Below, one piece after another: positions 24,919 to 31,792 of a stretch of DNA of 64,000 bases. The notes under the pieces were generated by a model that saw only the letters and a list, made by a program, of their open reading frames with translations, was not told the origin of the DNA and searched no databases. The position numbers were made by a program, and so were the translations under genes. Numbering within the stretch: the first letter of the stretch is position 1; every line of letters begins with the position of its first letter. The DNA is from an uncultured Lachnospiraceae bacterium (lineage in GTDB: Bacteria > Bacillota > Clostridia > Lachnospirales > Lachnospiraceae). The DNA lies in contig CAJTUZ010000001.1 of NCBI GenBank assembly GCA_910579735.1, positions 310,001-374,000 on the forward strand, given 5' to 3'.

Positions 24919-25191
24919 ATGTTTAAAAAAATTTACAGCGAACTTGTTTTAATACGAACAGAGCTGATCGCAATAAGAAAAGGACTCCAAAGCCTGAGAA
25001 AAGCAATGGAGCCTGTGGAAAGAAAAAGAGGCTATATTATGGTAGGAATTGACTGGTGTGGTGAAAATGAAGCCGATTTTTCAAGAATGACTGGCTGTGA
25101 AAAAAGAAAATATTATGCAGACAATAAGAAACTTCAGGATGTTATTAGGGAATATCGCCAATCCCGCCAATGTCAATCTGGGCATACTTGA
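24919..25191 (+). CDS. Small early phage protein, unknown
   Basis: A 90-residue basic protein with a very good ribosome site (GAAGGAGGG) before the ATG. Residues 5-30 form a likely coiled coil (LVLIRTELIAIRKGLQSLRK). The rest is polar with GIDWCGENEADFS in the middle and a basic helix at the end. I do not recognise it. Its last 47 bases overlap, tail to tail, the leftward gene 25145-25405. It lies in the early block and would be made soon after derepression. Confidence 0.5.
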   Translation: MFKKIYSELVLIRTELIAIRKGLQSLRKAMEPVERKRGYIMVGIDWCGENEADFSRMTGCEKRKYYADNKKLQDVIREYRQSRQCQSGHT

Positions 25192-25405
25192 GCAAAGTTT
25201 TACGCAGATAATCATGATAGACCGAGATAGAGGCGAGAGCGTGCATCTGAAGGTATTCTTGAAAGTACAAATCCTGATGTAATTGCCTGTTAGAATATTT
25301 TAAATCTTCAATGTCGTGAATAGAAAGAGGTTTGGAATGTATCTGTTCATTGCATAAATATTTGTACAAATCATCAATAGAAGCCATCATTTCATCAATG
25401 TGCAT
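25145..25405 (-). CDS. Leftward small gene within the early region, unknown
   Basis: An 86-residue acidic, helical protein (MHIDEMMASIDDLYKYLC, then HDIEDLKYSNRQLHQDLYF). It is supported by GGAGGATAATAACCT directly before its ATG at 25405 on the minus strand. It is the only leftward gene besides the repressor and so may be expressed in the lysogen. Just upstream lie TATAAT on its strand (near 25450) and the palindrome TCCCGTAACGGGA. A role in lysogenic conversion or superinfection control is possible but is inference. No family recognised. Confidence 0.5.
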   Translation of the reverse strand: MHIDEMMASIDDLYKYLCNEQIHSKPLSIHDIEDLKYSNRQLHQDLYFQEYLQMHALASISVYHDYLRKTLLKYAQIDIGGIGDIP

Positions 25406-25479
25406 AGGTTATTATCCTCCTTTTAATGTGGTGTTATCAGGAAGATTATAACATAAATCCCGTAACGGGAAAAGGCATA

Positions 25480-25546
25480 CAGCCGAAACAGCGGAGCAAT
25501 CCGCTGTCTGCCGGAAATAGCCGCCCGGCACTGATGAGGCAGGCTG
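25480..25546 (+). ncRNA. Type II hammerhead ribozyme, copy 1
   Basis: All hammerhead core nucleotides are present in type II order. The 5' strand of stem II (CAGCC) leads into GAAA (25485-25488). Stem III is ACAGCGGA/TCCGCTGT with a GCAA loop, closing with the A15.1-U16.1 pair. The cleavage triplet is GUC, so cleavage falls after C25508. Stem I is TGCCGG/CCGGCA with a 10-nt loop. CUGAUGA is at 25531-25537, then the 3' strand GGCAGGCTG. Stem II can pair as GCC/GGC adjoining the core, or as CAGCC/GGCTG four bases further on. It ends 31 bases before the ATG at 25578. Confidence 0.85.
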
Positions 25547-25577
25547 GAAAGAAAAATGGAAAGAAGGTTGAATTATT

Positions 25578-25778
25578 ATGACAGTAGGAAAAATTTATAA
25601 CACAGATTTCGCAAAAGACAATACAGAAATATGTATTCGTCAGGGAGACAACTTTCATGTGATTGCACGGGGTAAATGGTACGAGGATCATATGCTGAAT
25701 TATCTTAATTATGAAGTGGAAAGTTTCACATGGCAGGATGATAACAAACTATATATTGATGTTAGTGATGAGGATTAG
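25578..25778 (+). CDS. Small early phage protein behind hammerhead 1, unknown
   Basis: A 66-residue acidic protein, beta-rich by eye (MTVGKIYNTDFAKDNTEICI, then FHVIARGKWYEDHML, VESFTWQDDNKLYIDVSDED). The ribosome site GAAAGAAGG precedes ATG 25578, downstream of the ribozyme, so self-cleavage would leave the gene with a 5'-hydroxyl leader of about 69 nt. No family recognised. First gene of a three-gene cassette bounded by the two ribozymes. Confidence 0.6.
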   Translation: MTVGKIYNTDFAKDNTEICIRQGDNFHVIARGKWYEDHMLNYLNYEVESFTWQDDNKLYIDVSDED

Positions 25779-25829
25779 ATTTCACTTCAAAAAGCAAAGT
25801 AGACAGCGATCTGTCAGAAAGGAAAGAGC

Positions 25830-25931
25830 ATGAAAAAGAAGATTATTGAGGTTTTGTGTGAAATAGCCGCCGGAGTATCAATAGTTGTCATGCTGTTTTC
25901 CCTGTATATAATAATGGCGGCGCTGGGATAG
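25830..25931 (+). CDS. 33-residue single-span membrane peptide
   Basis: ATG 25830 follows AGAAAGGAAAG. The peptide has a basic N-terminus (MKKKIIEVLCEI) and one hydrophobic helix (GVSIVVMLFSLYIIMAALG) reaching the C-terminus, so it should insert in the membrane. Size and form resemble small phage membrane peptides or type I toxins, but nothing proves a function. It lies 15 bases before the next gene. Confidence 0.5.
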   Translation: MKKKIIEVLCEIAAGVSIVVMLFSLYIIMAALG

Positions 25932-25945
25932 GAGAGTGACTGAGG

Positions 25946-26146
25946 ATGAGCAGAAGGAAAATGGACGGAAATGTTGGCGCGTTTCACAGGATGGCAGCGC
26001 AGAACGGCCTTACATATGCAGAAGCGCAGATGCAGGAGACACGCGAGCTGATCGGGAAGGTAAGAGCGCCCAGGGGAGAGGATCCGGATGAGGCCCCGTA
26101 TCAAAAGGTATCTGCCAGGAACGCACTAAGAAAAGTGAATGGATGA
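25946..26146 (+). CDS. Small basic early phage protein, unknown
   Basis: 66 residues (MSRRKMDGNVGAFHRMAAQN, then GLTYAEAQMQETRELIGKV and a polar tail with PRGEDPDEAPYQKVSARNAL). AGGAGAGTGACTGAGG precedes the ATG. No domain is recognised, though the first half could form two helices. Its stop codon TGA (26144-26146) abuts the second hammerhead directly, so ribozyme cleavage would trim the mRNA 30 bases after the stop. Confidence 0.55.
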   Translation: MSRRKMDGNVGAFHRMAAQNGLTYAEAQMQETRELIGKVRAPRGEDPDEAPYQKVSARNALRKVNG

Positions 26147-26147
26147 C

Positions 26148-26214
26148 AGGCCGAAACAGCGGATCGTTCCGCTGTCTGCCGGGAATGGCCGCCCGGTACT
26201 GATGAGGCAGGCCG
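26148..26214 (+). ncRNA. Type II hammerhead ribozyme, copy 2
   Basis: Same design as copy 1. GAAA is at 26153-26156; stem III ACAGCGGA/TTCCGCTGT-type arm with loop TCGT closes A15.1-U16.1. GUC is followed by cleavage after C26176. Stem I is TGCCGGG/CCCGGTA (one G-U pair, one pair longer than copy 1). CUGAUGA is at 26199-26205. The stem III loop differs completely (TCGT versus GCAA) and the stem I loop differs, while core and stems are kept, which argues for selection on RNA structure. It ends 30 bases before the ATG at 26245. Confidence 0.85.
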
Positions 26215-26244
26215 GAAAGAAAAAAAGAGAAAGGGGGCACCAGA

Positions 26245-26454
26245 ATGCCGCGGAAAAGACCACTGACAGAATTAGGGATACAGATAAGGGCAGATCTTGA
26301 CCGGAGAGGGTGGACGCAGCGCGATCTTGCAGATAAATGCGGCGTCAATTACAGGGTGATCAATGACGTGATGACAGGCTATAACAAAAATCCGGAGAAT
26401 ATCGCCAAAATAAAGGAGTGTTTATCATGCCGGGAAGAAAAGGATGCCGTATGA
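26245..26454 (+). CDS. Small helix-turn-helix early regulator (Ner-like position)
   Basis: A 69-residue basic DNA-binding protein. An XRE-type helix-turn-helix is seen in IQIRADLDRRGWTQRDLADK followed by CGVNYRVINDVMTGYNKNPE. Its site, just before the transposase, is that of Mu Ner, which represses early transcription after the lysis decision; the function is inferred from that. AAAGGGGGCACC precedes the ATG. It is the first gene after hammerhead 2, and its 3' end overlaps the ORF at 26427. Confidence 0.75.
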   Translation: MPRKRPLTELGIQIRADLDRRGWTQRDLADKCGVNYRVINDVMTGYNKNPENIAKIKECLSCREEKDAV

Positions 26455-26531
26455 AATGGAAAGAGCCGCATCCTTGCAGATACGGCCTGGAAAAGTCGAA
26501 TCGGAATAGGAGTATCGATCCGACACTTTAA
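26427..26531 (+). CDS. 34-residue basic peptide overlapping the HTH gene
   Basis: ATG 26427 has AAAGGAGTG at ideal spacing, inside the 3' end of the HTH gene in another frame (28-base overlap). The product starts MPGRKGCRMKWKEPHPCRYG and is rich in Arg/Lys with two Cys. It ends 45 bases before the transposase start. A true small gene or a coupling ORF; no family recognised. Confidence 0.4.
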   Translation: MPGRKGCRMKWKEPHPCRYGLEKSNRNRSIDPTL

Positions 26532-26576
26532 GAGTAGCATTGCATCATAAAAATGTCAAGCAAAGAAGGTGAGAGA

Positions 26577-28526
26577 TTGGAATACCTGACAGTAAAAGAA
26601 TACGCGGACTTGCGGGGGTGTACAGAGCGGTATGTCAGGAAATTGATAGATGTAGGCCAATTAACTGTAGAAGAATCCTGGGGAAACCGTGGGAATAAAG
26701 GTCTTAACTACCTGATACCGCTTGCGTCGATCGAGGAAAAACTGCAGATCAAATACAGGCACATCCAGAGCCGGAAAGAAAGCGCGGGAAAACCGAAAGC
26801 GGTGAAGCCGGCAGTGCTTCCGGACGTGGAACACCTGACTGCAGAAGAACGCGAGGAGATCACTTTCTGGCAGGAGATATTGCGTGAATGGAAGGCATAC
26901 AGGCCGCCCGGACACAGCCGGAAAGAGGCTACGGAAGAGTTTGTGCGGTATCTGCAGACACGGTATCCGGATACGGTGTTCTCCGAGCGGATATTGTACA
27001 GGAAGGATAAGGCCCTCCGCGAACACGGCTCCGCCGCACTGGTAGACCGCAGGGGCAAGCATGGGAACCAGAAGAAAGGCATACCGGATGAAGTTTTTGA
27101 CATCTTTGAATATTTTTATCTGGATCAGAGCCGGAAGTCCATCCAGCTGTGCATGAACCTGACGGAGTTAGAGATTAAGCAGCATCCGGATAAATATGTG
27201 CAGAGCCTTCTGCCGTTGGCGTCACATGCGTCTTTTGCAAGAAAGATAGAGAGGAATATCCCGGTACCGGTGCTTAAGTATTACCGTTTAGGGGAGAAAC
27301 GCTTTAAGGATGAATGTGGGAATTACATAGAGCGCACCTATGAAGATCTGCATAGTAATGACATTTGGGTCTGCGATAACCATACGTTTGATATTTTTGT
27401 TAATAATGGTGAGTCTAAGAAACCCGTAAGAGTTTATCTGACAGGCTTTTTGGATGTCCGGAGCCGAAAAATGGTCGGTTGGTATGTGACGGATGCACCC
27501 TCATCAGATGCGACACTGCAGGCTCTCAGGAGAGGAATCACGGCTTATGGTATACCGAAAAGGATATATTCCGATAACGGGCGTGAGTTCCTTACGCACG
27601 ATATCGGAGGCAGAGGATTCCGGAAGAGCGCAAAGACAGATGAACATGAACCGCCTACGATATTAAAGCATCTGCAGATTGAGTTTAGGACTGCACTTGT
27701 CAAGAATGCCAGAGCAAAGATTATTGAAAGGGCGTTTTTAGAGATAAAAGAGAGTTTTTCCAAGTTGTTCGAAGGCTATACGGGCGGGAACATCCTTGAA
27801 AGGCCGGAGCGGTTGAAAACAATGGGGAAAAAGGCTGAAAACTTTCTTGCTATAGATGATTTCTGCCGATATGTGGATACATTTCTTTCCGGCTGGTTTA
27901 ATAAACAGTCTCACAGCGGCACCGGAATGAACGGGAAGAGCAGGGATGAAGTCTATGCAGCGTATCTTTATGAACAGCGTATGGCCACGCCGGAAGAACT
28001 TAACCTCATGATGATGCGTACTACGCGGATGCAGACCGTCAACCGTGGTGTCAAGATCAAGTTCTACGATACAAATATCAGATTTTATTCAGATGAACTG
28101 ATCATGCAGCATGATCATGAAAAAGTCTACGTCCGCTATAATCCTGATGATCTTGCGGAAGTCCGTATTTATGATGAACAGGACAGATTTTTGTGCACGG
28201 CGAAGCAGCAGGATAAACTCAGCTATTTTGCATCCAAGGATGAAGTCGGGGAACGCATGAGGGAGAACCGGACGCTTGAAAAGACCGTCAAGGCGTACAA
28301 GAAACAGAAAGGCATTGAGGCTGATGATGCGCTGGAGCTTATCATGCGGGAAGCAGAGGCCAACATGGCGGCAGGCGAACAGCTTAATCCTAAGATCATT
28401 ACACCGATCAGAGCGATCGATGATGATAATGATACAAACATACTGGCACAGGCAGCAGGCGGGACGATAGAGCCTATCGACTGGACTGCAGCACTGGAAA
28501 GAATGGAAAAAATGAAAATGGAATAG
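26577..28526 (+). CDS. MuA-like DDE transposase
   Basis: 649 residues from TTG 26577, chosen because AAGAAGGTGAG precedes it; an ATG at 26553 has no ribosome site. The N-terminus is a winged helix (YLTVKEYADLRGCTERYVRK) for end or enhancer binding. The retroviral-integrase-fold catalytic triad is Asp267 (WVCDNHTF), Asp333 (IYSDNGREF) and Glu384 (KIIERAFLEI), at spacing close to MuA. The beta-barrel Mu-transposase C domain and a Glu/Met-rich tail follow. It joins prophage ends to target DNA in integration and replicative transposition, with the ATPase at 28539 as target selector. Confidence 0.95.
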   Translation: MEYLTVKEYADLRGCTERYVRKLIDVGQLTVEESWGNRGNKGLNYLIPLASIEEKLQIKYRHIQSRKESAGKPKAVKPAVLPDVEHLTAEEREEITFWQEILREWKAYRPPGHSRKEATEEFVRYLQTRYPDTVFSERILYRKDKALREHGSAALVDRRGKHGNQKKGIPDEVFDIFEYFYLDQSRKSIQLCMNLTELEIKQHPDKYVQSLLPLASHASFARKIERNIPVPVLKYYRLGEKRFKDECGNYIERTYEDLHSNDIWVCDNHTFDIFVNNGESKKPVRVYLTGFLDVRSRKMVGWYVTDAPSSDATLQALRRGITAYGIPKRIYSDNGREFLTHDIGGRGFRKSAKTDEHEPPTILKHLQIEFRTALVKNARAKIIERAFLEIKESFSKLFEGYTGGNILERPERLKTMGKKAENFLAIDDFCRYVDTFLSGWFNKQSHSGTGMNGKSRDEVYAAYLYEQRMATPEELNLMMMRTTRMQTVNRGVKIKFYDTNIRFYSDELIMQHDHEKVYVRYNPDDLAEVRIYDEQDRFLCTAKQQDKLSYFASKDEVGERMRENRTLEKTVKAYKKQKGIEADDALELIMREAEANMAAGEQLNPKIITPIRAIDDDNDTNILAQAAGGTIEPIDWTAALERMEKMKME

Positions 28527-28538
28527 GAGGAAAAGAAC

Positions 28539-29465
28539 ATGGAACAAACAATGTTAGAAGAGGAAAGGGTAAAGATGACGTATGAAGAAGCAGTAGCATT
28601 TATCAGGAATTATATTACAAATTCCGAAAAGACACAGACGCAGGCTGCGCAGGAGCTTGGAGTTTCTTCCGGAGCGCTGTCAGCGTTTCTTTCAGGAAAC
28701 TACAAAACGCCGCACACGATCATTTGTAGGATTGAGGACCTTGCCAGAATCAGTGTACAGAAAAAAGTAGCACCTAAGGCACCGCCTTTTCAGGAAACGA
28801 CTATCAGTAAATGGGTAGAAAATACTATCAGGTACAGTCATCTGCAGGGAAAAATATCTGTCGTATATGGAGACGCCGGAATCGGCAAGACGGAAGCATA
28901 TAAGCATTATCTAAGCAACAATTCCCTTGCAGTTGGTATAACGATATCACCTACTTATGCATCTATAACTGGCGTAAATGAACTGATAGCTGAACAGCTT
29001 GGAGTGCGGGAACGGGTATCGAGGCGGCAGACCGCAGAAATTATCAATAAGTTAAAAGACTCCGGAAGAGTGATCATAATTGATGAAGCACAGCATCTTA
29101 CAGTAAGGGCACTGAACCATTTAAGATGTATTTCGGATGAAAGTGGTGTCGGAATATGTCTGATCGGTAATGATGATGTTTACAGAAAGATGAAGGGATC
29201 CGGAAAAGCGGATTTTGCACAGCTGTTTTCTCGAATAGGAATGCGCAAACCGGTGCTTGTCAGCAATATTACCAAAAAAGATGTACAGTCAGTATTTGGA
29301 AATTTTGTGTCAGAACAGGATGCTCTGGATCTGCTATATCGTATTTGCGGAACAAATTACGGCTTACGTGGAGCAGTCAATGTATTTATTAATACAGTAG
29401 CAGTATTTGAACAGATAACGGCACCAAATCTTACAAAGATGATGCGGGAAATGAATATAGGGTAG
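28539..29465 (+). CDS. MuB-like AAA+ target-selection ATPase
   Basis: 308 residues. An N-terminal XRE-like helix-turn-helix (TQTQAAQELGVSSGALSAFL) precedes the ATPase domain, as in MuB. Walker A is VYGDAGIGKTEAYK near residue 110, Walker B is VIIIDEAQHL near 180, and a sensor region IGNDDVYRKM follows. MuB polymerises on target DNA, stimulates MuA and gives target immunity. It starts 12 bases after the transposase stop, with TAGGAGG before the ATG. Confidence 0.93.
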   Translation: MEQTMLEEERVKMTYEEAVAFIRNYITNSEKTQTQAAQELGVSSGALSAFLSGNYKTPHTIICRIEDLARISVQKKVAPKAPPFQETTISKWVENTIRYSHLQGKISVVYGDAGIGKTEAYKHYLSNNSLAVGITISPTYASITGVNELIAEQLGVRERVSRRQTAEIINKLKDSGRVIIIDEAQHLTVRALNHLRCISDESGVGICLIGNDDVYRKMKGSGKADFAQLFSRIGMRKPVLVSNITKKDVQSVFGNFVSEQDALDLLYRICGTNYGLRGAVNVFINTVAVFEQITAPNLTKMMREMNIG

Positions 29466-29474
29466 GTGATGGTT

Positions 29475-29795
29475 ATGGCAGATTTAAGTGAATTGAAAGA
29501 ACAGTACTGGAGAACAGTATCCCGGACACGAAAGTCCGGCAGGATTGCAGGAAGCGTCAAAGACCGGATAGAAAGCGAATGGAAAAGGTATGATGAGGAT
29601 GTCATTTCTGAAGCACTGCGGATCCACATTAACAGATACAAGACGTACAAAGAGCAGTATACGATCGGGATCATGCGTAATCTGCAGAAAAAGAAAGATA
29701 CTACGGGCCGGATAGGAAGTACAAATAAATTCGGTAATATGATGATGCAGGATTATGATATGGAAGCACTGGAAAGGGAACTGTTGGCAAATTAG
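29475..29795 (+). CDS. Conserved early phage protein, unknown
   Basis: 106 residues from ATG 29475, with AGGTG before it (in-frame GTG 29466 and ATG 29469 are also possible). The sequence is basic and helical (MADLSELKEQYWRTVSRT, then ESEWKRYDEDVISEALRIHI) with a Gly/Asn/Met-rich loop and an acidic end. No domain recognised. It follows the MuB-like gene without a gap and is presumably part of the transposition/replication block. Confidence 0.6.
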   Translation: MADLSELKEQYWRTVSRTRKSGRIAGSVKDRIESEWKRYDEDVISEALRIHINRYKTYKEQYTIGIMRNLQKKKDTTGRIGSTNKFGNMMMQDYDMEALERELLAN

Positions 29796-29814
29796 TAGCG
29801 GAAAGGAGAAACAT

Positions 29815-30003
29815 ATGGCAATAAAAGGCGCGAAAACGATAGCAGAATTTGCAATCAGGCAGTGGATGCAGGAACATAACTTCGTCATGGACTGTTTTAC
29901 GCTGTCCATGAATGGAAATGAGGGAGTCATTACGGATGAGGCGAATGAAACGCTGACAGTAGTATATGATCCCGGAACAAAACAGGTTTATGCGGATGCT
30001 TAA
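29815..30003 (+). CDS. Small conserved phage protein, unknown
   Basis: 62 residues from ATG 29815, which has GAAAGGAGAAA directly upstream; the longer frame from 29755 lies in the previous gene. An N-terminal helix (IAEFAIRQWMQEHNF) is followed by a beta hairpin (GVITDEANETLTVVYDP). No family recognised. Confidence 0.6.
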   Translation: MAIKGAKTIAEFAIRQWMQEHNFVMDCFTLSMNGNEGVITDEANETLTVVYDPGTKQVYADA

Positions 30004-30035
30004 ATAGGAACGATTTAAAGGAAGGAGAGAATATT

Positions 30036-30530
30036 ATGGCAAGAAAAAGAGTTACAGAGCCGCAGCTTAATAGCTGGGAAGAGGTAGACATCTGTTTGAA
30101 GGAAATGGGGGATGCAGAAAACGAAATTTCTAAAATCGAGGCGGAAATGAACAAGCAGATAGCCGAAATCAAAAAAGCGGCGGAAGAAAGCGCTAAAGGG
30201 CATAAGGAGATCATCAAATCAAATGAGAGTAAGATCAAGGAATTTACCGGAATCCACAAAGAGGAGCTGAAAGGAAAGAGCAAAGCGCTCACTTTTGGGA
30301 CGGTAGGCTTTCGGATCAGCACGCGGCGGCTGCTTCCCTCTGCGATCGGAAATGTGATCCTGAAACTGCGCGAGAGGGGAATGTTTGACTGTATCAACGT
30401 AAAAGAGAGTGTTGACAAGGATGCGATCAAAAAGTACGGGGAGGAAGATATTGCGGCGATTGGCGGTTATCTTCAGAAAAATGATACCTTCTGGTATGAG
30501 ACAGATAAGGATGCCTTAGCAGCTAAATGA
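30036..30530 (+). CDS. Mu Gam-like host-nuclease inhibitor
   Basis: 164 residues with the Gam layout: two long N-terminal helices (EMGDAENEISKIEAEMNKQI and onward through HKEIIKSNESKIKEFT) forming the dimer coiled coil, then the beta-rich core containing ALTFGTVGFRIST and a C-terminal helix with a KKNDTFW-type end (LQKNDTFWYET). Gam binds double-strand DNA ends and shields them from RecBCD/AddAB exonuclease, a Ku-like activity. GAAGGAGAG precedes the ATG. Confidence 0.9.
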   Translation: MARKRVTEPQLNSWEEVDICLKEMGDAENEISKIEAEMNKQIAEIKKAAEESAKGHKEIIKSNESKIKEFTGIHKEELKGKSKALTFGTVGFRISTRRLLPSAIGNVILKLRERGMFDCINVKESVDKDAIKKYGEEDIAAIGGYLQKNDTFWYETDKDALAAK

Positions 30531-30543
30531 CAGGGGGAAAGGT

Positions 30544-30981
30544 ATGGGAAGAAAAGGAAAAGTCATTTCGACCGGCCAAATGAGAAAGATATATGCGCTT
30601 GCCAGAGAGCGCGGCATGGACAGCGATCTGCTCCACGCATATATACATGCGCATACCCAAAAGGACAGTATGACGAAACTGACACTTTCCGAAGGAATCA
30701 AGATCATTGAATCCTTGGAAGGAAAGTCATCTGACAGCGCAAGTTATAAGCAGATGCAGTTTATCTTCGGCCTGATGAAAGAATTAGGGTGGGTAATGGA
30801 ATCAGGAGACCCAGATACCGACAGACTGGACAGATTTTTACAGTCGCCCAAAGCCAGAATCAATCTTGGGAGCTATAAATGGCTGACACGCGATAAAGCC
30901 GGTAAGACTATTGAGGCGTTAAAAAGTATGCTGGAGCGGGATAAAAAGTCAGCTTGCGAAACAGGAAGAGGTGAGCTATAA
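30544..30981 (+). CDS. Mu gp16/GemA-like regulatory protein
   Basis: 145 residues resembling the GemA/gp16 (DUF1018) family: an N-terminal STGQMRKIYALARERGMDSD segment, SMTKLTLSEGIKIIESL, and a repeat of the pattern in YKQMQFIFGLMKELGW. In Mu this early gene affects host gene expression and DNA topology. Here the role is assumed from family and position between gam and mor. Its last base is the first base of the next gene's ATG. Confidence 0.85.
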   Translation: MGRKGKVISTGQMRKIYALARERGMDSDLLHAYIHAHTQKDSMTKLTLSEGIKIIESLEGKSSDSASYKQMQFIFGLMKELGWVMESGDPDTDRLDRFLQSPKARINLGSYKWLTRDKAGKTIEALKSMLERDKKSACETGRGEL

Positions 30982-31358
30982 TGAGAAAGTCAGGATATAA
31001 TGAGATGACCGAATCAGCAAAAAAGGTCTTTGAGGAGTTAGAGCCTGACGATCTGCAGGAGAACCATAAGGAGATCGCTGACGTAGTCGGTTTTGATAAT
31101 CTTATAAGACTGATAGATCATTTTGGAGGGAATCAGATTTATATCCCGCAGAAGTATGAGTTGTACCGTCAGAAGATGTATAAAGAGATCATCGATCAGT
31201 ATGACGGAACTAATGTCAAGAGGCTTGCTACAGAGTACGGCGTGTCGGAAAAAACCGTATATACGATCATAAATGAAAAACTGGCAAAAGTCAGCAGGCA
31301 GAAACAGCTGGAAGGACAGTTATCATTTGCGGATATAGGAATCGAATGTCCGGAATAA
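30981..31358 (+). CDS. Mor-family middle/late transcription activator
   Basis: 125 residues matching the Mor/C family: helical dimerisation part with DDLQENHKEIADVVGFDNLI, LIDHFGGNQIYIPQ at its heart, then a helix-turn-helix (VKRLATEYGVSEKTVYTIIN). Mor dimers bind a dyad next to middle promoters and recruit RNA polymerase. A dyad ATTGTAATTTACAAT begins three bases after this gene, so it probably switches on the lysis and virion genes. It overlaps gp16 by one base. Confidence 0.9.
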   Translation: MRKSGYNEMTESAKKVFEELEPDDLQENHKEIADVVGFDNLIRLIDHFGGNQIYIPQKYELYRQKMYKEIIDQYDGTNVKRLATEYGVSEKTVYTIINEKLAKVSRQKQLEGQLSFADIGIECPE

Positions 31359-31360
31359 AA

Positions 31361-31375
31361 ATTGTAATTTACAAT
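31361..31375. promoter_or_regulatory. Dyad ATTGTAATTTACAAT, candidate Mor-binding site
   Basis: A 7-1-7 perfect inverted repeat directly after the Mor-family gene and upstream of the lysis and structural genes. Mor-family activators bind interrupted dyads of this size. A weak TAATAG about 25 bases on could be the -10 region. Confidence 0.5.
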
Positions 31376-31404
31376 GTTAAAAGGATAGACTGATAAGAGA
31401 TAAT

Positions 31405-31440
31405 AGCCATGTACAGGAAACTGTATGTGGCTGTTTTTTT
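31405..31440 (+). terminator. Terminator at the end of the early operon
   Basis: AGCCATGTACAG pairs with CTGTATGTGGCT (12 bp including two G-U pairs) around a GAAA loop, followed by GTTTTTTT. It separates early from late genes. Confidence 0.85.
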
Positions 31441-31472
31441 ATTTAAAATGATAGATTGGAGGAAGAAAACAC

Positions 31473-31787
31473 ATGATTACATTTACAACAATGATGTCAT
31501 TATTAGCAGTATTTGCGGCGGTGGCCTCATTACTGACAGAAGGAGTAAAAACTTTTTTAAATGAAATGAAGATCAGCTATGCGTCCAACATACTGGTGCT
31601 CATCATTTCGTTGGTTGTTGGCTGCGGCGGAACGGCATTATACTACGTGAACTACCAGGTGCCTTTTACTGCTTTAAACAGTGTTTATATCGCGCTCATG
31701 GGCATATCAAACTGGCTGGCATCTATGCTTGGTTACGATAAGGTAAAGCAGACGCTTATGCAGATCGCAGAAATGGGTAAGAGGTAG
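31473..31787 (+). CDS. Putative holin (multi-span membrane protein)
   Basis: 104 residues with three hydrophobic segments: FTTMMSLLAVFAAVASLL, SNILVLIISLVVGCGGTALY, and FTALNSVYIALMGISNWLAS. The C-terminal tail is charged (KQTLMQIAEMGKR). Size, topology and position five bases ahead of the endolysin gene fit a holin that opens the membrane for lysis. TTGGAGGAAG precedes the ATG. Confidence 0.7.
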   Translation: MITFTTMMSLLAVFAAVASLLTEGVKTFLNEMKISYASNILVLIISLVVGCGGTALYYVNYQVPFTALNSVYIALMGISNWLASMLGYDKVKQTLMQIAEMGKR

Positions 31788-31792
31788 TTGTT

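Noticed and set aside
29520..29545. CCGGAC...GTCCGG hairpin with ACGAAA loop, checked as a third ribozyme or RNA element
   Set aside because: It lies within coding sequence and lacks CUGAUGA and a cleavage triplet; the palindrome encodes ordinary Arg/Ser/Gly residues.
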